A stretch of 64,000 nucleotides of DNA from Manduca sexta (taxonomy: Eukaryota > Arthropoda > Insecta > Lepidoptera > Sphingidae): NCBI RefSeq assembly GCF_014839805.1, contig NC_051129.1, positions 1,178,001 through 1,242,000 of the forward strand, written 5' to 3'. This document shows positions 35,961-48,600 of the stretch, piece by piece. The notes under the pieces were generated by a model. That model was given only the letters and a program-made list of their open reading frames with translations. It searched no databases and was not told the origin of the DNA. Position 1 is the first letter of the stretch; each line of letters opens with the position of its first letter. The position numbers and the translations under genes were made by a program.

Positions 35961-36769
35961 CATTTCCCTCCATAGGCAAAAAAGTCGTGGTGCATACTGC
36001 ATTCACCATTAATTGGTACACAGATCAGAATGTGATTTCAGTAATTTATATTAAAAATAAGAAATGTGTGTACTGTTAAATAATCTTATTTAAATAAAAT
36101 AAAAAATACATATATGCCGTTGACATGAATCGTATAAAAAAACCCCAAAATGACCAACAAAAATGTACCATGCAATCACCTTAATCAAGTTTTGCTCGTT
36201 CTAATTTATATCAATTCTAGCCTGTTCTTGACTAGTACAAAAACTGGCCGATATAAATCATACAAAAATGCAAAAAGTAAATAAAATTCGTCACTTGATT
36301 GAGTCATGATAGATTCTTATGCGATGCGGCGCGATGATTCACGCTTCTTGGAGTTATGTTTGTGAAAGTAGACAACATGTTTATAGGTTTTATTTTGTTT
36401 AATATTCGGTAATTGCAAATTCTGTGGTGTTAAATCATACCTACTCAATAATATAGGCTTAATTCAACATAAATCCAATGAAACATGTGATTTATAGATA
36501 ATTAAATATAAAAATTATATGCAAAATATAAAAGAAAAAAAATATTATTGTTAAAATAATCTATTTCTTTATGTGATAAAATATTTGTAAAGTCATAAGG
36601 AAGTTCAAAAATGTATGCGCATCAGATTTTAGAACGCTTTATCATGTGTACGTAGGTAAGGACTCTACCGGGATGGCGCAGTGCTAAAACAATTGTCTAA
36701 GAATTATCAAAAAAAACCACTAGACTATAAATTATATTGCAAGTATAAGAATGAACTGCCCTTTAGGTA

Positions 36770-36960
36770 CAACAATAAAAAAACCAATATTTTTTTTTTA
36801 CTCTGTATCATGTACTGTAGTTTATACCTTAACTGATTTTGAATAGAACAACACTAGAGTTCTTTCTTCTGTTCTTCTCTGGTGAGAACTCCTATCTGAA
36901 CAGGTGTTAGAGTTAATATTGACGGAATCTAAATAATGTATAACATTTTACAGGTTCAAA
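36770..36960 (+). repeat. Dispersed repeat E, copy 1
   Basis: TTCTTCTCTGGTGAGAACT, GTTAGAGTTAATATTGACGG and AATCTAAATAAT are shared, with the surrounding 180 bases, with 38,345-38,530, about 1.6 kb downstream in the same orientation. Confidence 0.65.
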
Positions 36961-37251
36961 ATAAATTATTTCATTTGAATCAAGAAGCAAATATCTATAT
37001 TTATATACACATAAGGTTAAAAGTTACATAAATTCCGACCTACAACTACATACCGTTGATAATGTTCTATTTACTCTACCAATGACCAATCAGCGGCAGT
37101 ATCGAGGCTGTAAATCAGAACATTACTTAGACGCTAACTGATTGCTGATACTGTAGTCAACCATTAACTGGACATATTGCTTTTAATTCTGCGTTTAGAT
37201 TTGATACAAATGATTTTTGAATTTTATTATTTATTAGAAGTCTGGTTTAAC

Positions 37252-37360
37252 TCTACCAATCCGCACTAGGCCAGCGTGATGGACTAAGGCCTAATCTCCT
37301 CTCTAGAGGAGACCCGTGCCCAGCAGTGGGGCAGTATATAACACAGGGCTGATATTATAT
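37252..37360 (+). mobile_element. SINE family B, 3' fragment
   Basis: CTCTACCAATCCGCACTAGG, GCCAGCGTGATGGACTAAGG, CCAGCAGTGGGGCAGTATAT and end GGGCTGATATTATAT. Confidence 0.75.
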
Positions 37361-38344
37361 AAATGGTTTAGTAATGGGAATTAAGATCGAATTATAACAG
37401 CAATTTCCAATAACCGATCTGAATCGATTTCTCGATCCATCGCAAAAATGGGCCAATCACAACAAAAATTTTCAGACATGCAATTGACTTATCGTGATTA
37501 TTCTATATACACAGAATTAGATCGAAAATTAAGATTAAGATCGTATATTGAAAACGGCCATTAATAAAAGTAGTAAATCTATTCGAAAATATGACACTGC
37601 ACTGTTCGTAAATGGTGTTAAATAAAAATGAACCCTAAATAAAACGTGTTTATAAACCAAACACGGGTAATACATTCATTGAACGGGTGACTTGAAAGCG
37701 ATGAACTGTCCATCAGGCAAGCGAAGTCACGCGATCCGCATTACCATACATTTACATAACACGCATGTTTGGTCAATTGTTGTAAGATTTCGTCCTGGTA
37801 GCAATGAAACACATTGTTATCTCTATTTAAATGTGGAGGAGAAAGAATTGATTAAAAATTTTCGGTAACGGTTGATTCGTAGAGGATGATAGCGGACTAT
37901 TCCACAGTCATGTTTCATTGAAATTGTTTTTTAAAATGCACATATAGGTTTTAGCAACCTTATGATTTCCATCAAATTTCTGTGGTTTCATAAATGAGTT
38001 ATGTTTTTTAATCAAACTGCTATAAAGTGCTAGCAAAACCAGGCAACAAATGTACGAATAAGTAGTGAATCGCCAGACCGCATGCCGACTCAAGAAAGCT
38101 TCATCACATCATTTCTCAGTACACTACTCATAGGAATTACTAAACGGAGGATGCGTTCTGAAACCGCATCAGTTCCGTCATTAAACAAACATTCGTGTGA
38201 CGTCACAACACGTTACTCAGTGTTTATACGAAGCCATTACCCTTGCTTTTGAACGCATCCAGTAATGTCTCTGCGGTTATGTATTTTGACATCGTTAACA
38301 CTAATAAACATAAAGGTTGTTGAACCGCCTTTAGGATATTTTTC

Positions 38345-38530
38345 GTATCCCTAAACAGCAATAAAAAAAATATATACTTTTTTCTTTGTACCATGTACTA
38401 TTGTTAATAGGTCAAACTGATTTTGAAAAGAGCACCACTAGTTTCTTGCCAGTTCTTCTCTGGTGAGAACTGCTTTCCGAAGTGGTGGTAGAGTTAATAT
38501 TGATGGAATCTAAATAATCCGTACAACTGT
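38345..38530 (+). repeat. Dispersed repeat E, copy 2
   Basis: Paired with the copy at 36,770; it shares GTTCTTCTCTGGTGAGAACT and GTAGAGTTAATATTGATGGA. Confidence 0.65.
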
Positions 38531-38984
38531 CAAGCAGCAAGGTGTAATCACTGGCTTTCGTTTTAGGTTTATTTGCGTTTATCTTAGTTTTTGTTTTCTG
38601 TAAAATTGTCAAAGATATGTTAACTAAGGCATTTTTTTTACCTCTTGAAATTGTTAACCCTTCTTTACTATGACGTAGCGTACATTTCGCCACTAATTGT
38701 GTTAGTAGGATGATGGTCAAACCGCGGTTATTACAAGAAATTTTCACGTCACCCATACGGTACAGTTTCTAATAACTACAATTTTTTCCCTGAAAGTTGT
38801 AACACCATGACGTAAAAAGATGGTTTCGTAAAAACCGGTTTGTCTCCTGTAGTATAGAAGCTCCTGCGCGGTGCAGGTGTGTTTGCCGTTTGTATTTAAA
38901 AAATAATTTAATAACCATTCCAGTTGTATATAAAATTTGGATTTTCAAAAAACAAATTACGTCAAATATTGGGTCATTTGGAAA

Positions 38985-39110
38985 TTGCGTTACTAAATGA
39001 AACCTCATCTCATCTTCACCTTTGCACATTGTGCCAAAAATCATCCATTAATAACTAATCTTTTATGAAAAATCCTGGTTTTAGTTTTCTCATTTTAACG
39101 GACTTAGACC
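38985..39110 (+). repeat. Dispersed repeat F, partial copy 3
   Basis: GCGTTACTAAATGAAACCTC and TTGTGCCAAAAATCATCCAT, as in the start of copies 1 and 2. It ends about 260 bases before the receptor's 5' exon. Confidence 0.55.
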
Positions 39111-39371
39111 TATATCAAAGTTTCATCTACAGATCTCGGTATTGTTTTCTCGTTAGTTCTTGCGCCCACATCATAAGAACACGCATTAGTTATTAATGTA
39201 TCTGTATTAGATTCAAACGACACGCTTAATATTCAAATTACACGTCCCAAGCTCTCATTCGTTTTTGTCTCCTTGACATTTCCATAAATGCTGACTTGCA
39301 AAAACAATTTACTTTACATACAAGGCAAGCTCTATAAGACCTGTAATCTAACTCGCCACCTTTTGTTTCAG

Positions 39372-39532
39372 ATACCGGCATCATGGATCTGTGATCACTA
39401 TCCAGATGGGTGACACTCAGACTAAACGAAAACAGACTATAATGAGTGCTAAATTACCAAAAATACAATAAAAAATGCATTTTAATTCCAATACCAGTGT
39501 TAAGTGTTAGTGAAGTGCGCATTATCGATAAA
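39372..39532 (+). other. 5' untranslated part of the receptor's first coding exon
   Basis: It is preceded by a pyrimidine-rich acceptor (CTTTTGTTTCAG at 39,360-39,371), so another exon should lie upstream. It contains three short upstream reading frames (39,383-39,394; 39,406-39,471; 39,475-39,510), all ended before the main ATG at 39,533. An in-frame TGA at 39,443 blocks any upstream extension of the protein. Confidence 0.65.
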
Positions 39533-39644
39533 ATGGAAGCGAATTACTCAGATATCGACTTGCATAATGGCACGTTTTACCCGACGGAGGCCACGATACT
39601 GGCCGCGGTGTGCGCCTGTGTTTTTAGTGTTGTCGGCGTTGTCG
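39533..39644 (+). CDS. Tre1: Receptor exon 1: extracellular N-terminus and most of TM1
   Basis: ATG in context ATAAAATGG. It encodes 37 full codons: a short hydrophilic N-terminus with two N-glycosylation sequons, then the hydrophobic ATILAAVCACVFSVVGVV. The donor G|GTAAGT splits a Gly codon, restored by exon 2 to give the conserved Gly-Asn of TM1. The open frame reading on past 39,644 is intron. Confidence 0.85.
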
Positions 39645-42600
39645 GTAAGTGTACGCCTTTTATAGTTTATTACGTCGATAGTTTATGTTTGTTTACACAA
39701 CATACACGCTCGTTGATCGGCCGGCGTACCACTAAATACGTATGCGCTGAAACCGTTGAGGCCTTGTTTACAGTGACGCGCGCTGTACAAACACTGTCAT
39801 ATCTAATATACATCGCATCCCGAAGATACATTCCGCGGACCCGTCGTCTGGATTCTGGATACACTTATTTTTATCCGTACGCCCGACCGCGGACCAAAGC
39901 CGAACCGCCAATGTCCTCTACCTACGTGTTATAATACGAAACAGAATTAATAGACGAACTGTTGCACCATTTCAATTTATTTAATTTGCTAGATAACGTT
40001 AAAACACACAGATCAGAGCATTTAGCGAGATCCAATCCAGATCGATTCTATTAAAAAAATAAATTGTTTCAAAACTCAGTCGGGAGAAATAGCAAAGTGA
40101 AGACGTAATACTCAAGAACGCGCGTAACTATAACAACGCGGTTAGACATTTTACTTTATAATTAGCGCCGCAGTCTCGAGCTTTGATACGACTAACACGG
40201 AAGTTCCGAACTTAGGCGTCAGTACTTACAGTGAAGATGATTCCTTAACCGACAAATGTGGATTCATCATGTTTGTATCATAGCTGTCGACTATATATTG
40301 TGACGAAGCAATGTAAATACTTAAATAAACCGCTCCTTGATTTGTCTTATATGTTGTAGTTCAATTAAACAATAAGGAAATTGTAGAATCAACCGCAAAA
40401 TTATGAACCACCAAATCTGTATACTTACTCGTTGTTTATAAATGCTCTCTAATTCTTTGTAGCCTACAAAATTACCGACTACGAATTTTGTAATTTTAAT
40501 ATAATAATCATTACTTTGTCTTTACAGTGTAGCCAAAGCTACAGTTGTAACTGAGAATTTACAGTTCTTTGAATATTGTCTGTTTTTATATAAATATGAA
40601 TATATAATATATTATGATTTTAATAACAAAAAAGTGAGAGAAAATCCAGAAGATTTGCAAATTTAAAAGAATATAGATCATAGCATCGATATTTAATATA
40701 ATACTAATGTTTCATGTATTATAATTATTATTGTACATTTTTTATTTCCGAGTTTATATCGTTAATTTGATTAAAAGTCAGACTTTTTGCGTAATTCTTT
40801 TTTCATGTACTATATTATATTTATTACATTGAATAATATAAAATAAAACTGTAGATTTGGCGTTTATTAAATTTATGTTTACACTTCTTTAAGCATGTAT
40901 AGGTATATTTTTGTATTAATATGATTGGCAACACTGTCTCTAATGCGTACAACGCCTTAGTAACAATTATTAGTTAAAGGAAGCTAATTCCAAACAAACA
41001 AACTCAAATATTCGGAACTCTTTCATTGTAAAGCCGACTCACACGAGCATTGAGAACGCATTTGTATTCCTCTCATGTATGTCTAACATACGTATACGAC
41101 TATCACTAGAAAGCGTTCAATAATCGGTCACTTAACACAAATGCAACATAAAGCGTTAAGTGCCAGTCGTAATCGGACATCAAACAGCGCGTTACCAGTT
41201 GCCAGCGAGTCGACAGTCGAATGTCGATAGCCAGTGAGGCACACGGACGCGGCACAGCGGCGGCGGCGCTCCCGCTATCGCCACCTGCGTAAACAAACAC
41301 AGAACATCACTACCCGCGTGCGTTCGATGTTTGAATTATTTTTTTAAATTTAGAACAAAATGTGGTACCACGCGGGACTTATTTATTGTTCGGAATTTAT
41401 TTCGAATAGACTGAATATTTTTGAGTCCATATTGTTATCGTTCCTAAATGAATCGGTGGGTGGATATCTCAGAAATGTAATAGAGCTCGATTGTTGGAAT
41501 TGTTTGTTAAATATCATAGAGTACACCTATATATACGTCTTTTCTTAGGCCTACGGTTTTTCATTATGAAGAATAGTCGAAACGAATCTTCATGAAGATA
41601 AGCACACACTTAGTCATATACATGCAATTCATCCAACATCCTTTTCAAGATTCCTAATTACTACAAACTATATTCTCATTTTGCCTACAAATACATGTGA
41701 TGAAATTCCTAAGATTTTTTACACTAACATGATGTTTCAGAGATAAAGAGCGCAATGCAGCACTTCGTAACACAAAGTTGTGTTGCAACAGTTTACGGGT
41801 GGGCGTGGCGCTTGCCACCACGCGGCCGATCATTATTCATACATAAAAATATTCAACTAAAACAAATAAAAATTGGTCTTATTGTTGAAAAATTCTTATA
41901 TCTATGTTTAAAATAATCATGTGTTTCGCTTAATCAAACCGTCAGAATAGTATTCTTAGAATTCGTTCGGCAAATGTTTACAGCACGCGGCCACGGGTTC
42001 AGTCGGCGTGACTAAAAACTAAAAATGGCAACAAAACAATTACAACCTCAATACTGTTCGCCATTAATGAAGATATGTTCATCGAGTTTATTACTAGTGC
42101 TACACTCATACTAGAGCTCAATCAGACTATCATAGGAGAGAATTGGATAAGCAAATGTAAATAAATATTTTTTCCCTGAACGGATACTGATCGCAGAACA
42201 TACGATGAAAAGCTCTTAACACCTGTAGCTTTCTCTACCGAGTGTGTTCCATAACCAGCCGGTATAAATCAAGACCCAAAAAATATGAAAATTATGTCTT
42301 TTTGCTCCTACATAGGAATCGAACCTGCGACCTGCCTTTCACAGTCGACTCACGACACGTTATCACAATATCTTACTGTACTGTACTGAGCGCAGAGCAG
42401 TGCCGCGCACTACTTTGTGAATTATAATTCTAGTTACTAATACAAGACTGCCTCGGTGGCGTAGTTGTATTGCATGTCCGGTACAATAGCGCTCTGAGGT
42501 CCTGGGTTCGAATCCCGGGTCGGGCAAAGTGATATTTGGGTTTTTCTGCTCAGTATCAGCCCGGAGTCTGGAATTTGTGCCCGATATGGCGATAGGCTCA

Positions 42601-45600
42601 CCCCCTATCACATCATGGGACGGAACATACTTGGCGAAAAGTGGGTGCCCTAGTTGCGCCTCTGCATACCCCTTCGGGGATAAATGCGTGATGTTATGTA
42701 TGTATTTTATGTACTAATACAAGTCCCCTGGAGTACGGCGAAACAAACACTACACGAAAGGTCACGTCGTTTAATTACGAAGATTATGATTGGCCGAAAC
42801 ACTAATGCGTGAATCACGTGATCGTCTCTCAACCAATCATAATAAAACGACATTAACTCCCGTATCGTCTTTTGCCACATTCTTAGAAGGCTGTTTAATG
42901 TCAGTCGTAACGCAATCTAAAGCGAGTTGTATCCTGTTTCGTTGCTGTCTCTTAAAAAAATATCATGATGAAATAACGAACCTTACCCAGTATTAAATGA
43001 TATCAAAAACGAATAAAACCCGATGAAAGGAGCCCGTAGTCCAATAAAAATGTTGATGAATCCCGGGCTAATGACCCCGGGACAACAGCGCCCTTGTACC
43101 GTGACTAAGCCGTAGGGACAGGGATAACTCGGATCTTAGTTGGGTCGACTTTATCCCGTGTTGATGACAAAAAACGGGAAATGGATTATGAATGAGTTAT
43201 TGTGCTTAAATTTGTTTAGAGAAGCTTAGGTGGGGGTTTACGAATGCGTTAAAAGGGTGCAGGATCAAAGTTTGGTTGAAAAGACAATATTTTAAGTCAT
43301 TTTTAAAGCGGAATTTTTGCCTAATTTCTAAAGAAAGATAAAATAAGATTAGTGAAAATGAGAGAAATCCAAAAAGACTATGTTTTAATTTTGAGAGTAT
43401 CAAACTCCGAAACTTGCCGACATCACAGAATAAAAACGCCTCGAATGCACAATAACAAAACGATATACATTTATTTAAAGTATTTAATATCTATAGTCTA
43501 TACCCATCAGCAGCGAACGGTGAAAATTGCTGAAAGAGAACCCAACACAACATTTATTACAAATAGTACTATATACGCATGAAGGCTGTCTGCCAATCGT
43601 TCTAATGTTAAATAGATATTACATAAATTAGAAAAGGGAAGTCGGCAAAAATCAATTTATATGCACCCTTCACCACTAATACCGCACTTCGACTTAATAA
43701 CCTTCTACAGAACCATAAACAATCATATAAGACAACGAGAACGTTTTAACAAATATTTACTGTGACCTCATACATCAAAATCGAATGTACACAAAAACTT
43801 GGACCGCATTCCGAATCTACAGCTAAATATTGACAAAAATTACGGTGGAACTGAGTGTTCTTAAGAGTTTATAAACGACGCTTTATTAGTTAATCTATAA
43901 ATATTATAAAACAGCACCATTTTCTGTCTGTCTGTATGTTATCGATTTTATGAAAATATACTGAACGGAATTTTATGAAATTCGGTATGGAGATAGTTTA
44001 AGACCCTGGGAAGGTTATAGACTACTTTCTAACCCAAGAAAATATATAGCGGGATTTTTATCCTGGAAAACTCCTTCACGCGGGCAAAGCCGCGAGTAAA
44101 AGCTGGTCTTTATCAAGAATACACACGTATTTCAGGAATTAGAGGTTGCGAGCTGATTTCCAACGCGTGACTTTTGTTTTGATAGTCCATTTCACTGTAA
44201 ACCATTATTTTATAAAAATGATAAAACATTTAAAATACATAACAACATACACTATTTAATTAATTAATTAAAAAAAATGAATATACTGTTATAACTGTAC
44301 ATAAAAATTCACATACAATGGAAAAATATCGGATAATTGGCAAGAGTTCATTAACGTAATATCCAGCTATCAATTACCTAAATAAGTAAACAGATATTGA
44401 ACCGATAAACATCCAAGCGAGGGTGGCTGTTATTAATTAGCGCTCCCTGGGGACTTTGTCAATACTGCGATAAGGGTTGATAGATCCATATGGATAAGCT
44501 ATTGTTTACCCTTCCACAAACTACTATCCCCTGCATGCAATTTTCCCAGAATTTAAGTGGTTAATTCAAAATAAATAAATATACTTTAACTTTTAGTCGC
44601 GGTTCGCGTACATGGAACTCTTTTGGAATAGAAATAATCAATTGAACATCTATAATATAAAAATAAATCGCTGACTGCCTTGCTAGGCGCAAGTTTCGAG
44701 AGCAGCTGAACCGATTTCGCTAATTTTTTTTTTTTAATATTCCTTAAAGTGCGAGAATGGTTCTTACGGAGAGAAAATTAAAAAAAAAATGCTTGAAAAA
44801 GCCTAAAACAACACTTTTCTATATTCCCATACAAAAGATTCGTAATAATACTTAAAAGTCAATTTGAACTTTAATGCTATACCATAAAGTTTAAGTGTTA
44901 GTGGAGGGGTTCCGAGAAGGCAAAACAATTGAGTAACTGTTTTATTAATGTTTATTTTATTCGAAACTTATTTTGTTTTACAAAGCAATAGTAGGAATAT
45001 CCAAAGATAGCTTACATATATCCACTAAGACAGACCGTCACAATTCTGATTACTAGACATCTCGACTATACTATAGGTCATCAGAAAAACCACTTAACCC
45101 TAAGTGCAGTTTGACACTGCGTCGATAACAAACGAGGGTTGTTAGCTGACAGAATCCATCACGCTGTCAATTTACACTGCACAGTATACCATCAACCACG
45201 AGGGACGATTTATAGAGAGACTAACAATAGAGCTTTGTTTAAGAGCTTTAAATAGCTACAGTGGCTTTGTTTATACGTATTTTATTTTTATTAATATACT
45301 CCCTTTTTAATTACATCACACTCTGGAACAACGAATGTATGAAGTAAATATTTTAAGTTACTTCTTAATAAATGTTATAATTATGTAAATGATTTCTTTC
45401 ATGATAAGTTTGTAGAAAATATTTGTACCCTAAAAACGGCAGAATACGTTGAGCTCATTAATGACATGTAATAATCTTTTTCAGTATTTAACAAATAAAT
45501 GAATTATTATTATTATGATTTTAAAAAAGAGGTATTTAAAACACTTTATTGTATTTTCGAATACCTGCTAAACTCTACTCATAACATAAATAGCCCGGAA

Positions 45601-48600
45601 ATATTTCATTGGCCTACATTACTGCTATACCCTATTTTGCATTTATAGACTAGCCTAATTAATGTATTAATTATGGTGATAATGTATAAAGTACTTAAAA
45701 CATACAATACATTGTAGGCGCATAGTAATCGAAATATTTTTTATAGGTGCTTGATCTCTGTATTCTGACTACCTCGATGACATAGGTGTATTACGCCTGC
45801 AGTGCTAAGGTCGCGGGTTCGATCCCCAGGTCGGGCAAAGTGATATTGGGTTTTTCTACACAGCATCTGTCCGGAGTCTGGAACTTGTGCCTGAGAACCA
45901 TAGACACCCTCCATCACATAATAGGACGGAATACACACGGTGGAAAGTGGGGGCACCAGTTTTTTTTTATTTATTTAATTACTAACGCTTGTATACATCA
46001 ATACTTTAACAAAAAAAACATGCTAACTACAAATCATCATAATGTAACAAAACAATATTTTACTAGCTAACAATTATAAGAATAAACAAAGCACGATAAG
46101 AAGACAACAATTCTGATTACAACTATGTAAGCCTGAGATTATGAGGCAATATTACTAACAATTATTCGATTCCTCACTTTGAATCCCTAACCGGTGGCTT
46201 GGGTCTTGAGCTTCGCCATCGGAAGGTCATTATTTTTTTAATATGTTTATATGCATGTTTTTTAAGTATATATACGTAAAAATGTAAAAAAAAAACTCTA
46301 AAATAAAGAGATTCGAATAAACATCCTTAATTATGTGTCGGAGCTTGTTGGGGGAGTCATTATGAATATCACGTATTCACTATACTCTACTATTCAGTTT
46401 CGCCTCTATGTCTCATTATATTCTATTACACGTAATAAGAATGCTTAATGTTAATTCATAATCTACCACACAATCTTAATGATAATATTCAAAGATAAGA
46501 CGATCTATCTTCATAAAAATACAAATATTTGAGAAAGGGCAATTAAAAAGCAGCGCCGGTGAAAGTCTCTTAACATGGTCAGACTGAAACTATGCATTCG
46601 TAACGCATTAAATGGTGTAGATGCTATCAAATTTAAGTGAAAAATCATATTCTCGTAGCATATACATAAAAGTGAAAAAATCTCCTTCGCTTTTGGCAAG
46701 TTAATGTAAAGTTTTGTTTAATAGTTTCAGAGACTAGTCAAATATCATGTTGAAAAAAGTACTAAAACTCTTTCCTTTGCCGCGCCGTCAGGTTTTGGAA
46801 TAGTTTGCCTGGGCGCGTATTCCTATAATCCTGGGGCCTTCCGCTGTAGGATGAAGAACCATCTCAGTATGCCGGTATCATAGTGTCGAAAGGCAATGCA
46901 GTCATTTTGTCGTGCTAAATAAGTAAAAGTAAACAAAGAATAAAATAGTTTCCAGGAATTAAATTTTCTAACAAATCTGACCCGCTATTGTTATGTGAAA
47001 AATAGTTAATTCTTCAAGGCTATTTAAATTAAAAAAATATGTATTGATCTGCAAAGTTAATAGGCATGCTTTGTTTACGATAACAGATGCATCTAAATCG
47101 CAGATAGAATTCAAAATTTGAATAGATAAGTAAAACTCGTACACACAATTTGATTCCAATTGAAATCCAGTATTAGCGGCCGAATAGAACATTTCTACCC
47201 ATTTTGCAATCTAAACTCTATAAAGTTTCATCACATCCACATTCTACAATAAGATAAACTCCATTTACTAATCAAACCAGCAGCACTGGTTCATGACAAA
47301 TATTTACAGGAAATCCAACTAGAATGGTTAACTGAATATAATATAATGGTTATACATAAGTTCAACTGTACTGCACAGTGTTTAAAAATATATTTACCAA
47401 CCCTATGTGTAAGTAAATAATATTTTCACCAAGACATTTTATAACTGTAAAATGTAAGTAGATATTGTAATGTTGACTTTTAGGACCGCCAAGACCTCAG
47501 TGCGATCCGAAACAATGAAGGCTGCAGTCTTCGAAATGGGAGAAAATTTAAATTTAAAAAACCATGATAAATCCGAAAACTAGTTTTATTTCGATGTACC
47601 CTCATAAAAATATTTTATTGAATATCTACGTTTTCTTTTGTACCTACACCTTTAATGTTACTTTTTTTCTTTTGTTGTATGCACCTTGAGTTATCCTTCA
47701 GTTTTTATGCGCCATTTTCGTGTAAAATAAAATAACAATACCTCCATACGTGTTCCAAATTACTTTATTAAAATTTTATGATTTCCTCAAGCCGTGAATA
47801 TCAAAAAATTCAAAAATAAATCGTATAATACGAAGTATCGTTAATAATATTTATGCTATTAAAACTAATTACAAACAGCTACAACATATTATGAAGGTAA
47901 ACACCATCAATATATATGTACTACGTTCTAGATTTGGCATTCCGAACATTCACTTTGTTCAACTGAAATGAACTGCAATCCATTCTATCTGACTTTAGTA
48001 TGATCAATATTGACAGCTTGTGGTTGTGTACGCAGTAGCCCTCATGATATAAGAACTCGAGTGTGTAAACGTGGATTTGAAAAAAAAATATTAGTCAAAT
48101 AAGTAAAATGATTTGTTGTTTAAGTAAATAAATAGGTTATAACAGTGAAGTTTTGGTTGCCATTTTAGTTCAGATTTTGAACAAATAGTTTATATAGACG
48201 ATAGTGTCTTAAGATACGTCAATGGTTAAAACTGTTTATGGCGGCATGGCGCTTATCAACTCTTGCTCGTCATCGTTCCCTCGTTAAGACGAATTTACAT
48301 ACAACTAATAAAACTTATTTTCTGCTTTTATTTTTTATGTAAAACAAAGAAGAATGACTTATAACGTCCGGAATGTTGAACCCGGTATGAAAAATAAATC
48401 ATCGCGATAACTACGCGGACGGGCAATGGCTATTAAATCTGCATATAATTACTTCGATAGGCTTTCTCTCGTCTACGGTGTGCACTGAATAATTGTTCGT
48501 GTTAATGATAAGTATGAAGATTTTATAGCCTTTCTTATTTACGGATACTGTTTCTAAATTACTGGATGATTCTTACAAAAACTCGGTAATTTTTTAATTT

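Noticed and set aside
39446..39934. 162-codon frame containing the receptor start
   Set aside because: The beginning depends on a GTG start and the end reads through the donor at 39,645 into intron; only 39,533-39,644 is coding.
45741..46070. Frames of 71 and 94 codons on opposite strands
   Set aside because: Both lie in a SINE A copy and its AT-rich flank.
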